The position numbers and the translations under genes were made by a program. 64,000 nt of DNA from Mycobacterium xenopi (GTDB lineage: Bacteria > Actinomycetota > Actinomycetes > Mycobacteriales > Mycobacteriaceae): positions 1,364,001 to 1,428,000 of the forward strand of contig NZ_AP022314.1 of the NCBI RefSeq assembly GCF_009936235.1. The letters are read 5' to 3'. Under the pieces are notes generated by a model. It saw nothing but the letters and a program-made list of their open reading frames with translations, had not been told where the DNA came from and did not search any database. How positions within the stretch are numbered: position 1 is the first letter of the stretch; the number at the start of each line of letters is the position of its first letter. Below are positions 51,976 through 60,787 of the stretch, one piece after another.

Positions 51976-53445
51976 ATGCCAGCTGACTCGACCGGAACGG
52001 CCACCCCAGCACCACCGCTTGGCGCCGAATATGCCGACACCGCCAGCGCCGCCTACCGCGCCGCGTTGCAGGTCGTCGAGTCCGTCGAACCTCGCATCGC
52101 CGCCGCGACACGCAAAGAGCTTGCCGATCAACGTGATTCGCTCAAGCTGATCGCCAGCGAGAACTACGCCTCGCCGGCAGTGCTGCTGGCTATGGGCAGT
52201 TGGTTGTCCGACAAGTACGCCGAGGGCACCGTCGGCCACCGCTTCTACGCCGGCTGCCAGAACGTCGACACCGTCGAGAGTGTGGCCGCCGAGCATGCCC
52301 GCGAGTTATTCGGCGCACCGTACGCCTACGTCCAGCCCCACTCCGGCATTGACGCCAATCTCGTTGCCTACTGGGCGATCCTGGCCGCCCGGGTCGAAGC
52401 GCCGGACCTGGCCGAGTCTGGCGTCAAGCACGTCAACGACCTCTCCGAATCGGACTGGGAAACGTTGCGGCACAAGCTCGGCGGCCAGCGGCTGCTGGGA
52501 ATGTCGCTGGACGCCGGGGGCCACCTCACCCACGGTTTCCGGCCCAACATCTCCGGCAAGATGTTTTATCAACGCAGCTATGGCACCGACCCGCAAACCG
52601 GGCTGCTGGATTACGACGCGGTCGCCGTGGCCGCACGGGAATTCAAGCCGCTGATCCTGGTCGCCGGATACTCTGCCTACCCGCGGCGGATCAACTTCGC
52701 CACGATGCGTGAGATCGCCGACGAGGTCGGGGCCACGCTGATGGTCGACATGGCCCACTTCGCCGGGCTGGTGGCGGGCAAGGTGTTCACCGGCGACGAG
52801 GACCCGGTGCCGCACGCCCACGTCACCACCACGACCACGCACAAGTCGCTGCGCGGACCACGCGGCGGGCTGATCCTGGCGCAGCCGGACTACGCCGACG
52901 CCGTCGACCGGGGCTGCCCGATGGTGCTGGGTGGGCCGCTGCCGCACGTCATGGCCGCCAAGGCAGTGGCGCTCGCCGAGGCCCGCCGGCCGGCGTTCGC
53001 CAGCTACGCCCAGCGGGTCGCCGACAACGCCCAGGCCCTCGCCGAAGGGTTCCTGCGCCGCGGCGCCCGGCTGGTCACCGGCGGCACTGACAACCACATC
53101 GTGCTGCTGGACGTCACGTCGTTCGGGCTGACCGGGCGGCAGGCCGAATCGGCGCTACTGGACGCCGGCGTCGTCACCAACCGCAACACCGTTCCCGCAG
53201 ATCCCAACGGCGCGTGGTACACCAGCGGCATCCGGTTCGGCACCCCTGCGCTGACCACCCGCGGCTTTGGGCCCGCCGACTTCGACCGGGTCGCCGAGCT
53301 GGTGACCGACGTGCTGACCAATACGACGCCGCAGGGCTCGTCGAAGGCGAAGTACACCCTGGCCGACGGCACCGCCCAGCGGGTGCGCGCCGCGGCCGCC
53401 GAGCTGCTGGCCGCCAATCCGCTCTACCCCGGGTTGGCGTTATAG
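51976..53445 (+). CDS. Serine hydroxymethyltransferase paralogue, long form
   Basis: 489 residues from ATG 51976. The PLP lysine is Lys290 in VTTTTTHKSLRGPRGGLIL, the canonical SHMT sequence; LIASENYASPAVL and YAEGTVGHRFYAGCQNVD are also typical. It differs from the next gene by an insertion around 137-172 (VEAPDLAESGVKHVNDLSES) and a longer N-terminus. Such long forms occur in streptomycetes and other actinobacteria. It would interconvert serine and glycine with tetrahydrofolate, though the altered region near the active site could change substrate. Confidence 0.88.
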   Translation: MPADSTGTATPAPPLGAEYADTASAAYRAALQVVESVEPRIAAATRKELADQRDSLKLIASENYASPAVLLAMGSWLSDKYAEGTVGHRFYAGCQNVDTVESVAAEHARELFGAPYAYVQPHSGIDANLVAYWAILAARVEAPDLAESGVKHVNDLSESDWETLRHKLGGQRLLGMSLDAGGHLTHGFRPNISGKMFYQRSYGTDPQTGLLDYDAVAVAAREFKPLILVAGYSAYPRRINFATMREIADEVGATLMVDMAHFAGLVAGKVFTGDEDPVPHAHVTTTTTHKSLRGPRGGLILAQPDYADAVDRGCPMVLGGPLPHVMAAKAVALAEARRPAFASYAQRVADNAQALAEGFLRRGARLVTGGTDNHIVLLDVTSFGLTGRQAESALLDAGVVTNRNTVPADPNGAWYTSGIRFGTPALTTRGFGPADFDRVAELVTDVLTNTTPQGSSKAKYTLADGTAQRVRAAAAELLAANPLYPGLAL

Positions 53446-53493
53446 GGCCGCGGCCGGGCAAGACGTAGCCCCCAATTCGTCGGCTCCGCATGT

Positions 53494-53499
53494 CAGACT
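53494..53499 (+). promoter_or_regulatory. -10 box before glyA1
   Basis: CAGACT stands 7 nt before GTG 53507, giving a leaderless-type start and supporting GTG over ATG 53540. Confidence 0.45.
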
Positions 53500-53506
53500 G
53501 GCCTGC

Positions 53507-54844
53507 GTGACCGCCGCTCCTGACACCGCCACCTCCCTGATGTCGGCCCCGCTGGCCGAGGTCGACCCTGAGATCGCCGACCTGCTGGGCAAGGAACTGG
53601 GCCGCCAGCGCGACACCCTGGAAATGATCGCGTCGGAAAATTTCGCGCCGCGCTCGGTGCTGCAGGCCCAGGGCAGCGTGCTGACCAACAAATACGCCGA
53701 AGGACTGCCGGGCCGGCGTTACTACGGCGGCTGCGAATACGTCGACGCGGTGGAAAACATCGCCCGCGACCGCGCCAAGGTGTTGTTCGGCGCCGAATTC
53801 GCCAACGTGCAACCGCATTCGGGTGCGCAGGCCAACGCCGCGATCCTGCACGCGCTGATGACGCCGGGGGAGCGGCTGCTCGGCCTGGACCTGGCCAACG
53901 GCGGGCATTTGACCCACGGGATGCGGCTGAACTTCTCCGGCAAGCTCTACGAGACCGGGTTCTACGGCGTCGACCCGGTAACACACCTGATCGACATGGA
54001 CGCGGTGCGCGCGCGAGCGCGCGAGTTTCGGCCCAAGGTGCTCATCGCCGGCTGGTCGGCCTATCCGCGCACGCTGGACTTCGCCGCGTTCCGGTCCATC
54101 GCCGACGAGGTCGGCGCCAAGCTGTGGGTGGACATGGCCCACTTCGCCGGGCTGGTGGCGGCCGGCCTGCACCCGTCGCCGGTGCCGCCCGCGCACGTGG
54201 TCTCCACCACCGTGCACAAGACGCTGGGCGGTGCCCGGTCCGGGCTGATCCTCGGCAAGCAGGAGTTCGCCAAAGCGATCAACTCCGCGGTATTTCCCGG
54301 CCAGCAGGGCGGGCCACTGCTGCAGGCGGTCGCCGCCAAAGCCGTCACGTTCAAGATCGCCAGCACACCGGAGTTCGCCGAACGCCAGCGACGCACGCTG
54401 TCGGGCGCACGGATCATCGCCGAGCGGTTGCTGGCCGGCGACGTCGCCACGGCCGGTGTGTCGGTGGTCAGCGGCGGCACCGATGTGCATCTCGTGCTGG
54501 TCGACCTGCGTGATTCGCCGCTGGACGGCAAGATGGCCGAGGACCTGCTGCACGACGTCGGCATCACCGTCAACCGCAACGCCGTGCCCAACGACCCCCG
54601 CCCCCCGATGGTGACCTCAGGGCTGCGGGTGGGGACCTCGGCGCTGGCCACCCGCGGATTCGGCGACGCCGAGTTCACCGAGGTCGCCGACATCATCGCC
54701 ACCGCCCTGGCCGCCGGTGCCTCGGCGGACGTCGCGGCCCTGCGCCAGCGGGTCACCCGCCTGGCCCGAGAGTTCCCGCTCTACGAGGGCCTGGAAGACT
54801 GGAAGCTGGTCGACTCGTCAGACTCGACACACCCGATTTCATGA
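53507..54844 (+). CDS. glyA1: GlyA1, serine hydroxymethyltransferase
   Basis: 445 residues from GTG 53507; an alternative ATG at 53540 (MSAPLAEVDPEIADLL) gives 434 residues and matches the M. tuberculosis start as I remember it. PLP lysine Lys238 in VSTTVHKTLGGARSGLIL; IASENFAPRSVLQAQGSVLT, YAEGLPGRRYYGGCEYVD and GGTDVHLVLVDLR are standard. It supplies one-carbon units and glycine. The HKTLGGARSG segment differs from the HKSLRGPRGG of the upstream paralogue. Confidence 0.93.
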   Translation: MTAAPDTATSLMSAPLAEVDPEIADLLGKELGRQRDTLEMIASENFAPRSVLQAQGSVLTNKYAEGLPGRRYYGGCEYVDAVENIARDRAKVLFGAEFANVQPHSGAQANAAILHALMTPGERLLGLDLANGGHLTHGMRLNFSGKLYETGFYGVDPVTHLIDMDAVRARAREFRPKVLIAGWSAYPRTLDFAAFRSIADEVGAKLWVDMAHFAGLVAAGLHPSPVPPAHVVSTTVHKTLGGARSGLILGKQEFAKAINSAVFPGQQGGPLLQAVAAKAVTFKIASTPEFAERQRRTLSGARIIAERLLAGDVATAGVSVVSGGTDVHLVLVDLRDSPLDGKMAEDLLHDVGITVNRNAVPNDPRPPMVTSGLRVGTSALATRGFGDAEFTEVADIIATALAAGASADVAALRQRVTRLAREFPLYEGLEDWKLVDSSDSTHPIS

Positions 54845-54849
54845 AACCC

Positions 54850-54863
54850 GTAACCCGAGTTAC
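54850..54863. promoter_or_regulatory. Short inverted repeat before desA2
   Basis: GTAAC-CCGA-GTTAC, with another GTTAC directly after, lies 10 bp upstream of ATG 54873 and 6 bp after the glyA1 stop. The spacing suits an operator or promoter element; no regulator can be named. Confidence 0.35.
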
Positions 54864-54872
54864 AGTTACTTC

Positions 54873-55700
54873 ATGGCACAGAAACCTGTACCTAATGCGC
54901 TGACGCTCGAACTGCTTCCCGTGGTGGCCGAGAACCTGGAACGCCACCTCGACACCGAAGACCTCTGGTTTGCGCACGACTACGTGCCGTTCGAGCAAGG
55001 CGAAAACTTCGCCCTTCTGGGTGGGCGTGACTGGGACCCGTCGCAGGCCACGTTGCCGCGGGTGATCACCGACGCCTGTGAGATCCTGCTGATCACCAAG
55101 GACAACCTCGCCGGGCACCACCGCGAGCTCGTCGAGCACTTCATCCTCGAAGAAGAATGGGGTCGCTGGCTGGGCCGGTGGACCGCCGAGGAGCATCTGC
55201 ACGCCATCGCATTGCGTGAATACCTCGTGGTCACACGCGAAGTCGACCCAGCCGCTAACGAGCAGGTCCGCGTTGAACATGTGATGAAGGGTTACCGCGC
55301 CGACCACTACAGCCAAGTCGAAACGTTGGTCTACATGACGTTTTACGAGCGCGCCCACGCGGTGTTCTGCCGCAACTTGGCCGCCCAAGTCGAAGAGCCT
55401 GTGCTGGCCGGTCTGATCAGCAGGATCGCCAAGGACGAAGAGCGCCACGAGGAGTACTTCGCCAACCTGGTCGCACACTGCCTGACCTTTGTCCGCGACG
55501 AGACCGTGGCCGCGATCGCCGCGCGCGCAGCCGAGTTCGACGTCGTCGGCGCAGACATCGACGCTTACCAAGACAAGGTGCGAAACGTCGCCGAGGCCGG
55601 CATTTTCGACCGTGAACAGTTGCGGCAGGTGATCTCTGACCGCATTACCGAGTGGGGCCTGGCCGACGAGCCCAAGCTGCAGGAGTTCGTGATCCGCTAG
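54873..55700 (+). CDS. desA2: DesA2, acyl-ACP desaturase-like protein
   Basis: 275 residues from ATG 54873 (MAQKPVPNALTLELLPVVAE), the length known for DesA2. Ferritin-like di-iron protein: ligand segments EDLWFAHDYVPFEQGE, TAEEHLHAIALREYL (Glu-x-x-His) and AKDEERHEEYFANLV (Glu-Glu-x-x-His). Family enzymes desaturate acyl-ACPs, probably for mycolic acid precursors. It is 28 bp after glyA1 but has its own upstream repeat. Confidence 0.92.
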   Translation: MAQKPVPNALTLELLPVVAENLERHLDTEDLWFAHDYVPFEQGENFALLGGRDWDPSQATLPRVITDACEILLITKDNLAGHHRELVEHFILEEEWGRWLGRWTAEEHLHAIALREYLVVTREVDPAANEQVRVEHVMKGYRADHYSQVETLVYMTFYERAHAVFCRNLAAQVEEPVLAGLISRIAKDEERHEEYFANLVAHCLTFVRDETVAAIAARAAEFDVVGADIDAYQDKVRNVAEAGIFDREQLRQVISDRITEWGLADEPKLQEFVIR

Positions 55701-55738
55701 ACCGGCGCGCCTGCACGGCGGGCATGCGGCGACCAGAG

Positions 55739-55744
55739 TAGCGT
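55739..55744 (+). promoter_or_regulatory. -10 box before the short ORF upstream of phoH2
   Basis: TAGCGT stands 8 nt before ATG 55753, a leaderless-type arrangement supporting that short ORF as the first translated frame of the phoH2 transcript. Confidence 0.5.
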
Positions 55745-55752
55745 CGCAGTCG

Positions 55753-55881
55753 ATGGCTAGCGACATGCTCTGCTGTCCGAGCGGCGCCTTGTGTCACAAC
55801 TCCGGCAGGACCGGCCCCGGTCCTGGTGCCGCGGCCCCCGCCGAGCGCCCGCGTGGGGCCGCGCGGGCGGCTGACCAGTGA
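55753..55881 (+). CDS. Short Cys-rich ORF before phoH2, possible PhoAT-type antitoxin
   Basis: 42 codons, MASDMLCCPSGALCHNSGRT then a Gly/Pro/Ala/Arg-rich tail ending AADQ, stop TGA 55879-55881, 12 bp before the phoH2 GTG. A -10 box precedes it at leaderless spacing. A CCxxxxxC cluster is present. Mycobacterial phoH2 has been described as co-transcribed with a small upstream gene, phoAT, encoding an antitoxin; position and size fit, but I could not compare sequences. Confidence 0.55.
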   Translation: MASDMLCCPSGALCHNSGRTGPGPGAAAPAERPRGAARAADQ

Positions 55882-55893
55882 TCAGGAGCGCCC

Positions 55894-57219
55894 GTGGCTG
55901 ATTCCCCGTCGGTCCCACAGGACACCGTCCGCACGTATGTGCTCGACACCTCCGTGCTGCTGTCTGACCCGTGGGCGTGTACCCGCTTCGCCGAACACCA
56001 CGTCGTGGTACCCCTGGTCGTGATCAGCGAACTGGAGGCCAAACGCTACCACCACGAGTTGGGTTGGTTCGCCCGCCAGGCGTTGCGCTTATTCGACGAC
56101 CTTCGACTGGAGCACGGACGGCTCGATCTGCCGATTCCCGTTGGGACACAAGGCGGTACGTTTCACGTCGAGCTCAACCACAGCGACCCGGCGGTGCTTC
56201 CCGCCGGGTTCCGCACCGACAGCAACGACTCGCGAATATTAAGCTGCGCCGCCAACCTGGCCGCCGAGGGCAAGCGGGTCACCCTGGTCAGCAAAGATAT
56301 TCCGCTGCGGGTCAAAGCCGGTGCGGTCGGCTTGGCCGCCGACGAGTATCACGCGCAAGACGTCATCACCTCGGGCTGGACCGGCATGGCCGAGATCGAA
56401 ACGGCGGCCGAAGATATCGACGCGCTGTTCGCCGACGGCGAGATCGACCTGGCGGATGCGCGAGACTTGCCCTGCCACACCGGGGTTCGGTTGCTAGGCG
56501 GCAGCTCGCATGCACTGGGCCGCGTCAACCCCCACAAACGTGTCCAGCTTGTCCGTGGCGACCGAGAGGTGTTCGGGCTGCGCGGCCGCTCCGCTGAGCA
56601 GCGGGTGGCGCTGGACTTGCTGCTCGACGAGTCGGTGGGCATCGTCTCGCTGGGTGGCAAAGCGGGCACCGGCAAGTCGGCGCTGGCGCTGTGCGCTGGC
56701 CTGGAAGCAGTGTTGGAGCGGCGCACCCAGCGCAAGCTGGTGGTTTTTCGTCCGCTCTACGCCGTGGGCGGCCAAGACCTGGGCTATCTACCCGGCAGCG
56801 AGAGCGACAAAATGGGTCCGTGGGCGCAGGCGGTGTTCGACACCCTTGAGGGTCTGGCCAGCCCGGCGGTGCTCGACGAGGTGCTCTCGCGCGGCATGCT
56901 CGAAGTGCTGCCGCTCACCCACATCCGGGGACGTTCGCTGCACGACTCGTTTGTGATCGTCGACGAGGCCCAATCGCTGGAGCGCAATGTGCTGCTGACG
57001 GTGCTGTCACGGCTGGGCGCAGGGTCACGGGTGGTGCTGACCCACGACGTGGCTCAGCGAGACAACCTGCGCGTGGGCCGACACGACGGCGTCGTCGCGG
57101 TGATTGAGAAGCTCAAGGGCCACCCGTTATTCGCGCACATCACGCTGGTGCGCAGTGAGCGCTCGCCGATTGCCGCGCTGGTCACCGAGATGCTTGAGGA
57201 AATCGCGCCGCCGCGCTGA
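55894..57219 (+). CDS. phoH2: PhoH2, PIN-domain RNase fused to PhoH helicase
   Basis: 441 residues from GTG 55894 with CAGGAGC upstream. N-terminal PIN domain: acidic residues Asp18 (VLDTSVLL), Glu46 (ISELEAKR), Asp109 and Asp112 (TDSNDSRIL). C-terminal PhoH ATPase: Walker A GGKAGTGKS at 254-262, Walker B VIVDEAQ, and GAGSRVVLTHDVAQRD. PhoH2 is an ATP-dependent RNA-unwinding RNase and reported toxin. All catalytic residues are present. Confidence 0.94.
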   Translation: MADSPSVPQDTVRTYVLDTSVLLSDPWACTRFAEHHVVVPLVVISELEAKRYHHELGWFARQALRLFDDLRLEHGRLDLPIPVGTQGGTFHVELNHSDPAVLPAGFRTDSNDSRILSCAANLAAEGKRVTLVSKDIPLRVKAGAVGLAADEYHAQDVITSGWTGMAEIETAAEDIDALFADGEIDLADARDLPCHTGVRLLGGSSHALGRVNPHKRVQLVRGDREVFGLRGRSAEQRVALDLLLDESVGIVSLGGKAGTGKSALALCAGLEAVLERRTQRKLVVFRPLYAVGGQDLGYLPGSESDKMGPWAQAVFDTLEGLASPAVLDEVLSRGMLEVLPLTHIRGRSLHDSFVIVDEAQSLERNVLLTVLSRLGAGSRVVLTHDVAQRDNLRVGRHDGVVAVIEKLKGHPLFAHITLVRSERSPIAALVTEMLEEIAPPR

Positions 57220-57232
57220 CCCCACGTTTCGG

Positions 57233-57238
57233 TAGGCT
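57233..57238 (+). promoter_or_regulatory. -10 box before the polysaccharide deacetylase gene
   Basis: TAGGCT stands 6 nt before GTG 57245 with no ribosome site; typical mycobacterial leaderless promoter spacing. Confidence 0.55.
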
Positions 57239-57244
57239 GCCAGC

Positions 57245-58126
57245 GTGCCGAGACGACCCGACAGCCCGGCCTGGCGATACTGGCGAACCGTTTTGGGGGT
57301 CGCCGTGGCTGGCGCGGTGCTGGTAGTGGGGGCGCTGACCGGTCACGTGAGGCGCGCCGGTGCCGACGATGTGGATTGCTCGCGGGTCAAATGCGTGGCG
57401 CTGACGTTCGATGACGGGCCCAGCCCATACACCGACCGGCTGCTGCAGGTCCTGAAGGACAACGATGCCAAAGCGACGTTTTTTCTGATCGGCAACAAGG
57501 TGGCCGCCAACGCGGCCGGCGCCAAACGGATCGCCGACGCCGGCATGGAGATCGGCAGCCACACCTGGGAACATCCCAATATGACAACGCTTGCGCCCCA
57601 AGATATTTCACTGCAACTGACAAAGGCCAAGGACGTCATCGCTGCCGCTACCGGGCATACGCCGACGCTGTACCGGCCTGCGGGCGGGTTGTCCAACGCT
57701 GCGGTGCGCCACGCCGCCGGTCAGCTTGGACAGGCCGAGATCCTCTGGGACGTCATCCCATACGACTGGATCAACGACTCCAACACCGGCGCAACACGGC
57801 AGGTGCTCATGCGGCAGATCAAGCCGGGCTCGGTGGTGTTGTTCCACGACACCTACTCGAGCACAGTCGACCTGGTGTACCAATTCATCCCGGTGCTCAA
57901 AGCCAATGGCTACCACTTGGTGACGGTCAGCCAGATGCTCGGACCGCGTGCGCCCGGAAGTAGCTACGGCAGCCGTGAAAACGGGGCGCCCGCCAATGCC
58001 CTGCATGACATTCCGGCTGGCGAGATACCGACGCTGCCCAACACACCCTCGCCCACACCGATGCCAAACTTCCCGATCACCGATATCCCAGGCCAGAACT
58101 CCGGCGGGCCCAACAACGGGGCCTAG
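57245..58126 (+). CDS. Polysaccharide deacetylase (NodB), exported (Rv1096-like)
   Basis: 293 residues. An N-terminal signal anchor (VLGVAVAGAVLVVGALTGHV) leads to a NodB domain: motif 1 ALTFDDGPSPYT (catalytic Asp and metal Asp), motif 2 IGSHTWEHPNM (metal His pair), motif 3 LYRPAGGLS, motif 4 WDVIPYDWIND and motif 5 VVLFHDTYSS. It probably removes N-acetyl groups from peptidoglycan outside the membrane. The last 60 residues are Pro/Asn-rich. Ends 80 bp from fum, so the Rv1097c gene of M. tuberculosis is missing here. Confidence 0.93.
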   Translation: MPRRPDSPAWRYWRTVLGVAVAGAVLVVGALTGHVRRAGADDVDCSRVKCVALTFDDGPSPYTDRLLQVLKDNDAKATFFLIGNKVAANAAGAKRIADAGMEIGSHTWEHPNMTTLAPQDISLQLTKAKDVIAAATGHTPTLYRPAGGLSNAAVRHAAGQLGQAEILWDVIPYDWINDSNTGATRQVLMRQIKPGSVVLFHDTYSSTVDLVYQFIPVLKANGYHLVTVSQMLGPRAPGSSYGSRENGAPANALHDIPAGEIPTLPNTPSPTPMPNFPITDIPGQNSGGPNNGA

Positions 58127-58206
58127 CCGCCGACGGCGTCGAACGTGAATCTGTGGCGAAATTCGCCGCGATTTTTCGCAACTGCTTCACGCTCGGCGAG
58201 TGCTGC

Positions 58207-59616
58207 CTAGCCCTGGTCCACCTTCGTCATCGCCAACACGTCAAGCCGGCGGTCCAGTTCCTCGATCGACAGCTTGTCGCCGATCAGGCCGCGGTCGATG
58301 ACGGCCTGCCGGATGGTCTTTCGTTCCTTGAGTGCTTCCTTGGCCACCGCGGCGGCTTCTTCGTAGCCGATCGCGGAATTCAGCGGAGTGACGATCGACG
58401 GCGAGGATTCGGCGAGTTCCCGCAGGCGCTCGACGTTGGCGGACAGCCCAACGATGCACTTCTCGGCGAACAACCGCGACACATTGGTCAACAGCTTGAA
58501 CGACTCGAGTATGTTGCGGGCCATCATCGGGATATACACGTTGAGCTCGAAGGCGCCGTTCGCCCCGCCCCAGGCGATCGCGGCGTCATTGCCGATTACC
58601 TGAGCAGCCACCTGGGTAACCGCTTCCGGGATAACGGGATTCACTTTGCCGGGCATGATTGAGCTGCCCGGCTGCAGATCGGGCAGTTGGATTTCGGCCA
58701 AGCCCGTCAACGGACCGGAGCCCATCCAGCGGATGTCGTTGGCGATCTTGGTCAACGAGACCGCGATCGTGCGCAGCGCGCCGGACGCCTCCACCAGCCC
58801 GTCGCGAGCGGCCTGTGCCTCGAAAGAGTTTGTCGCCGTGCGCAGTTCCGCCAGCCCGGTCTGGGCAACCAGCACCTCGACAACCTTGGCGCCGAAACCC
58901 TCCGGCGCGTTGAGGCCGGTGCCCACCGCGGTGCCGCCGATCGCCAGCTCACCGAGCCGGGGCAGCGTCGCCTTCACCCTTTCGATGCCCGCCTCGATTT
59001 GGCGGGCGTATCCGGAAAACTCTTGGCCGAGCGTCACCGGAACGGCGTCCATCAGATGCGTGCGTCCCGATTTCACCACCGTGCGCCACTCGCGCGCCTT
59101 CGCCGTCAGCGCCTCGTGCAGCACCTCTAGCGCCGGGATGAGTTGGCGCACAGCGGCTTCAGTGGCGGCGATGTGGGTGGCGGTCGGAAACGTGTCGTTG
59201 GACGACTGCGACATGTTGACGTCGTCGTTGGGGTGCACCGTGACACCGCGCAAGCCCGCGATCGACGCGATCACTTCGTTGGTGTTCATGTTCGAGCTGG
59301 TGCCCGAACCGGTCTGGAAGACGTCGATGGGGAACTGGTCGTCGTGACGGCCCTCGGCGATTTCCGCCGCGGCGGCGATTATCGCGTCGGCTTTCTCGGG
59401 CGCCAGCAGCCCGAGGTCCTTGTTGACTTGCGCGCACGCGCCTTTGAGCAGACCCAAAGCCCTGATCTGAGTGCGCTCGAGCCCCCGTCCCGAGATCGGG
59501 AAGTTCTCCACCGCGCGCTGAGTCTGCGCGCGCCACAGCGCCTTTGCCGGCACTCGCACTTCGCCCATGGTGTCGTGTTCAATGCGGTACTCGTTGTCGC
59601 CGCCGGTGTCGGCCAT
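58207..59616 (-). CDS. fum: Fumarase class II
   Basis: 469 residues. The class II/aspartase superfamily signature GSSIMPGKVNP is present, with TGSGTSSNMNTNEV and SGRTHLMDAVPVTLG. It hydrates fumarate to malate in the TCA cycle, needs no iron-sulfur cluster, and acts as a tetramer. The ATG lies 25 bp after glpX, with GAGGACGC in the gap, so the two are an operon linking TCA and gluconeogenesis. Confidence 0.97.
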   Translation of the reverse strand: MADTGGDNEYRIEHDTMGEVRVPAKALWRAQTQRAVENFPISGRGLERTQIRALGLLKGACAQVNKDLGLLAPEKADAIIAAAAEIAEGRHDDQFPIDVFQTGSGTSSNMNTNEVIASIAGLRGVTVHPNDDVNMSQSSNDTFPTATHIAATEAAVRQLIPALEVLHEALTAKAREWRTVVKSGRTHLMDAVPVTLGQEFSGYARQIEAGIERVKATLPRLGELAIGGTAVGTGLNAPEGFGAKVVEVLVAQTGLAELRTATNSFEAQAARDGLVEASGALRTIAVSLTKIANDIRWMGSGPLTGLAEIQLPDLQPGSSIMPGKVNPVIPEAVTQVAAQVIGNDAAIAWGGANGAFELNVYIPMMARNILESFKLLTNVSRLFAEKCIVGLSANVERLRELAESSPSIVTPLNSAIGYEEAAAVAKEALKERKTIRQAVIDRGLIGDKLSIEELDRRLDVLAMTKVDQG

Positions 59617-59641
59617 GGGTTGCGTCCTCGCTTGGTCGTGG

Positions 59642-60733
59642 TTAGGGCAGGGGATATTGTGCGTTGGAATCGCCGGTGAAGTCGATGGCTGAATATTCGT
59701 TGAGTTTCGAAAGCCGGTGGTAGGCCTCGATCATGCGCACGGTGCCGGATTTCGAGCGCATCACGATCGACTGGGTGGTGCAGCCACCGGGGTAGTAGCG
59801 CACGCCTTTGAGCAGGTCGCCGTCGGTGACGCCGGTGGCGCAGAAAAACACGTTCTCACCCGAAACCAGGTCCTCGGTGGTCAGCACCCGGTCGACGTCG
59901 TGTCCGGCGTCGATGGCCTTCCGGCGTTCGGCGTCATCCCTGGGGGCGAGCTGCGCCTGGATCTCGCCACCCATGCACCGGATCGCCGCCGCGGCGATGA
60001 TGCCCTCCGGGGTGCCGCCGATGCCGGCCAGCATGTCGGTGCCCGAGTTGGGTCGGCAGGCCGAGATCGCGCCGGCCACATCGCCGTCGGTGATCAGCCG
60101 GATCCGGGCCCCGGTGGCACGGACGTCGTGGATGAGCTGTTGGTGGCGGGGACGGTCCAGAATGCACACCGTCATGTCCCGCACCGACAGGTCCTTGACC
60201 TTGGCGACTGCGCGGATGTTGTCGCCGATCGGCGCGGTGATGTCCAGCACGTGCCCGGCCTCGGGACCCACGGCGATCTTGTTCATGTAGTACACCGCCG
60301 ACGGGTCGAACATCGCTCCGCGCTCGGCCACCGCCAGCACCGAGATGGCGTTCGGCATGCCGTTGCTCATCAGCCGGGTGCCGTCGATCGGGTCGACGGC
60401 GACGTCGCATTCCGGGCCGTCGCCGTTGCCGACTTCCTCACCGTTGTACAGCATCGGCGCGTGGTCTTTCTCGCCTTCGCCGATGACCACCACGCCGCGC
60501 ATGGACACCGAGTTCACCAGTTCGCGCATCGCGTCGACGGCCGCGCCGTCGCCGCCCTCCTTGTCGCCGCGGCCCACCCATCGGCCGGCGGCCATGGCGC
60601 CGGCCTCGGTCACCCGCACCAGTTCCAGAGCGAGGTTGCGGTCGGGTGCTTCGCGACGGGAAGGCTGTCGACGCGTCCGCGACGACGAGCCGGGTTCCGG
60701 GGAGGAGGCAGCGGCGCCAGCGGGAGGAGTCAT
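59642..60733 (-). CDS. glpX: GlpX, class II fructose-1,6-bisphosphatase
   Basis: 363 residues from ATG 60733 (MTPPAGAAASSPEPGSSS), the family length; the frame is open to 61213 but only over the opposing gene. Li+-sensitive phosphatase motifs: GRGDKEGGDGAAVDAMR, VVVIGEGEKD and DPIDGTRL (metal ligands), and GGTPEGIIAAAA. It is the main FBPase of mycobacteria, essential for gluconeogenesis. GGAGGAG is not visible, but CTCCC on the plus strand at 60722-60727 gives a weak site. Confidence 0.95.
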   Translation of the reverse strand: MTPPAGAAASSPEPGSSSRTRRQPSRREAPDRNLALELVRVTEAGAMAAGRWVGRGDKEGGDGAAVDAMRELVNSVSMRGVVVIGEGEKDHAPMLYNGEEVGNGDGPECDVAVDPIDGTRLMSNGMPNAISVLAVAERGAMFDPSAVYYMNKIAVGPEAGHVLDITAPIGDNIRAVAKVKDLSVRDMTVCILDRPRHQQLIHDVRATGARIRLITDGDVAGAISACRPNSGTDMLAGIGGTPEGIIAAAAIRCMGGEIQAQLAPRDDAERRKAIDAGHDVDRVLTTEDLVSGENVFFCATGVTDGDLLKGVRYYPGGCTTQSIVMRSKSGTVRMIEAYHRLSKLNEYSAIDFTGDSNAQYPLP

Positions 60734-60775
60734 GTTGCCGATTGTCCCAGAACCGGATGGCCCGTCGGGAGCTGG

Positions 60776-60781
60776 GATACT
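60776..60781 (+). promoter_or_regulatory. -10 box before the DUF4245 gene
   Basis: GATACT stands 6 nt before GTG 60788, a leaderless-type start within the 54 bp separating this gene from divergent glpX. Confidence 0.45.
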
Positions 60782-60787
60782 GGATTC

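Noticed and set aside
59717..60787. Long plus-strand extension before the DUF4245 gene
   Set aside because: Antisense to glpX; the real start is GTG 60788 behind a -10 box.
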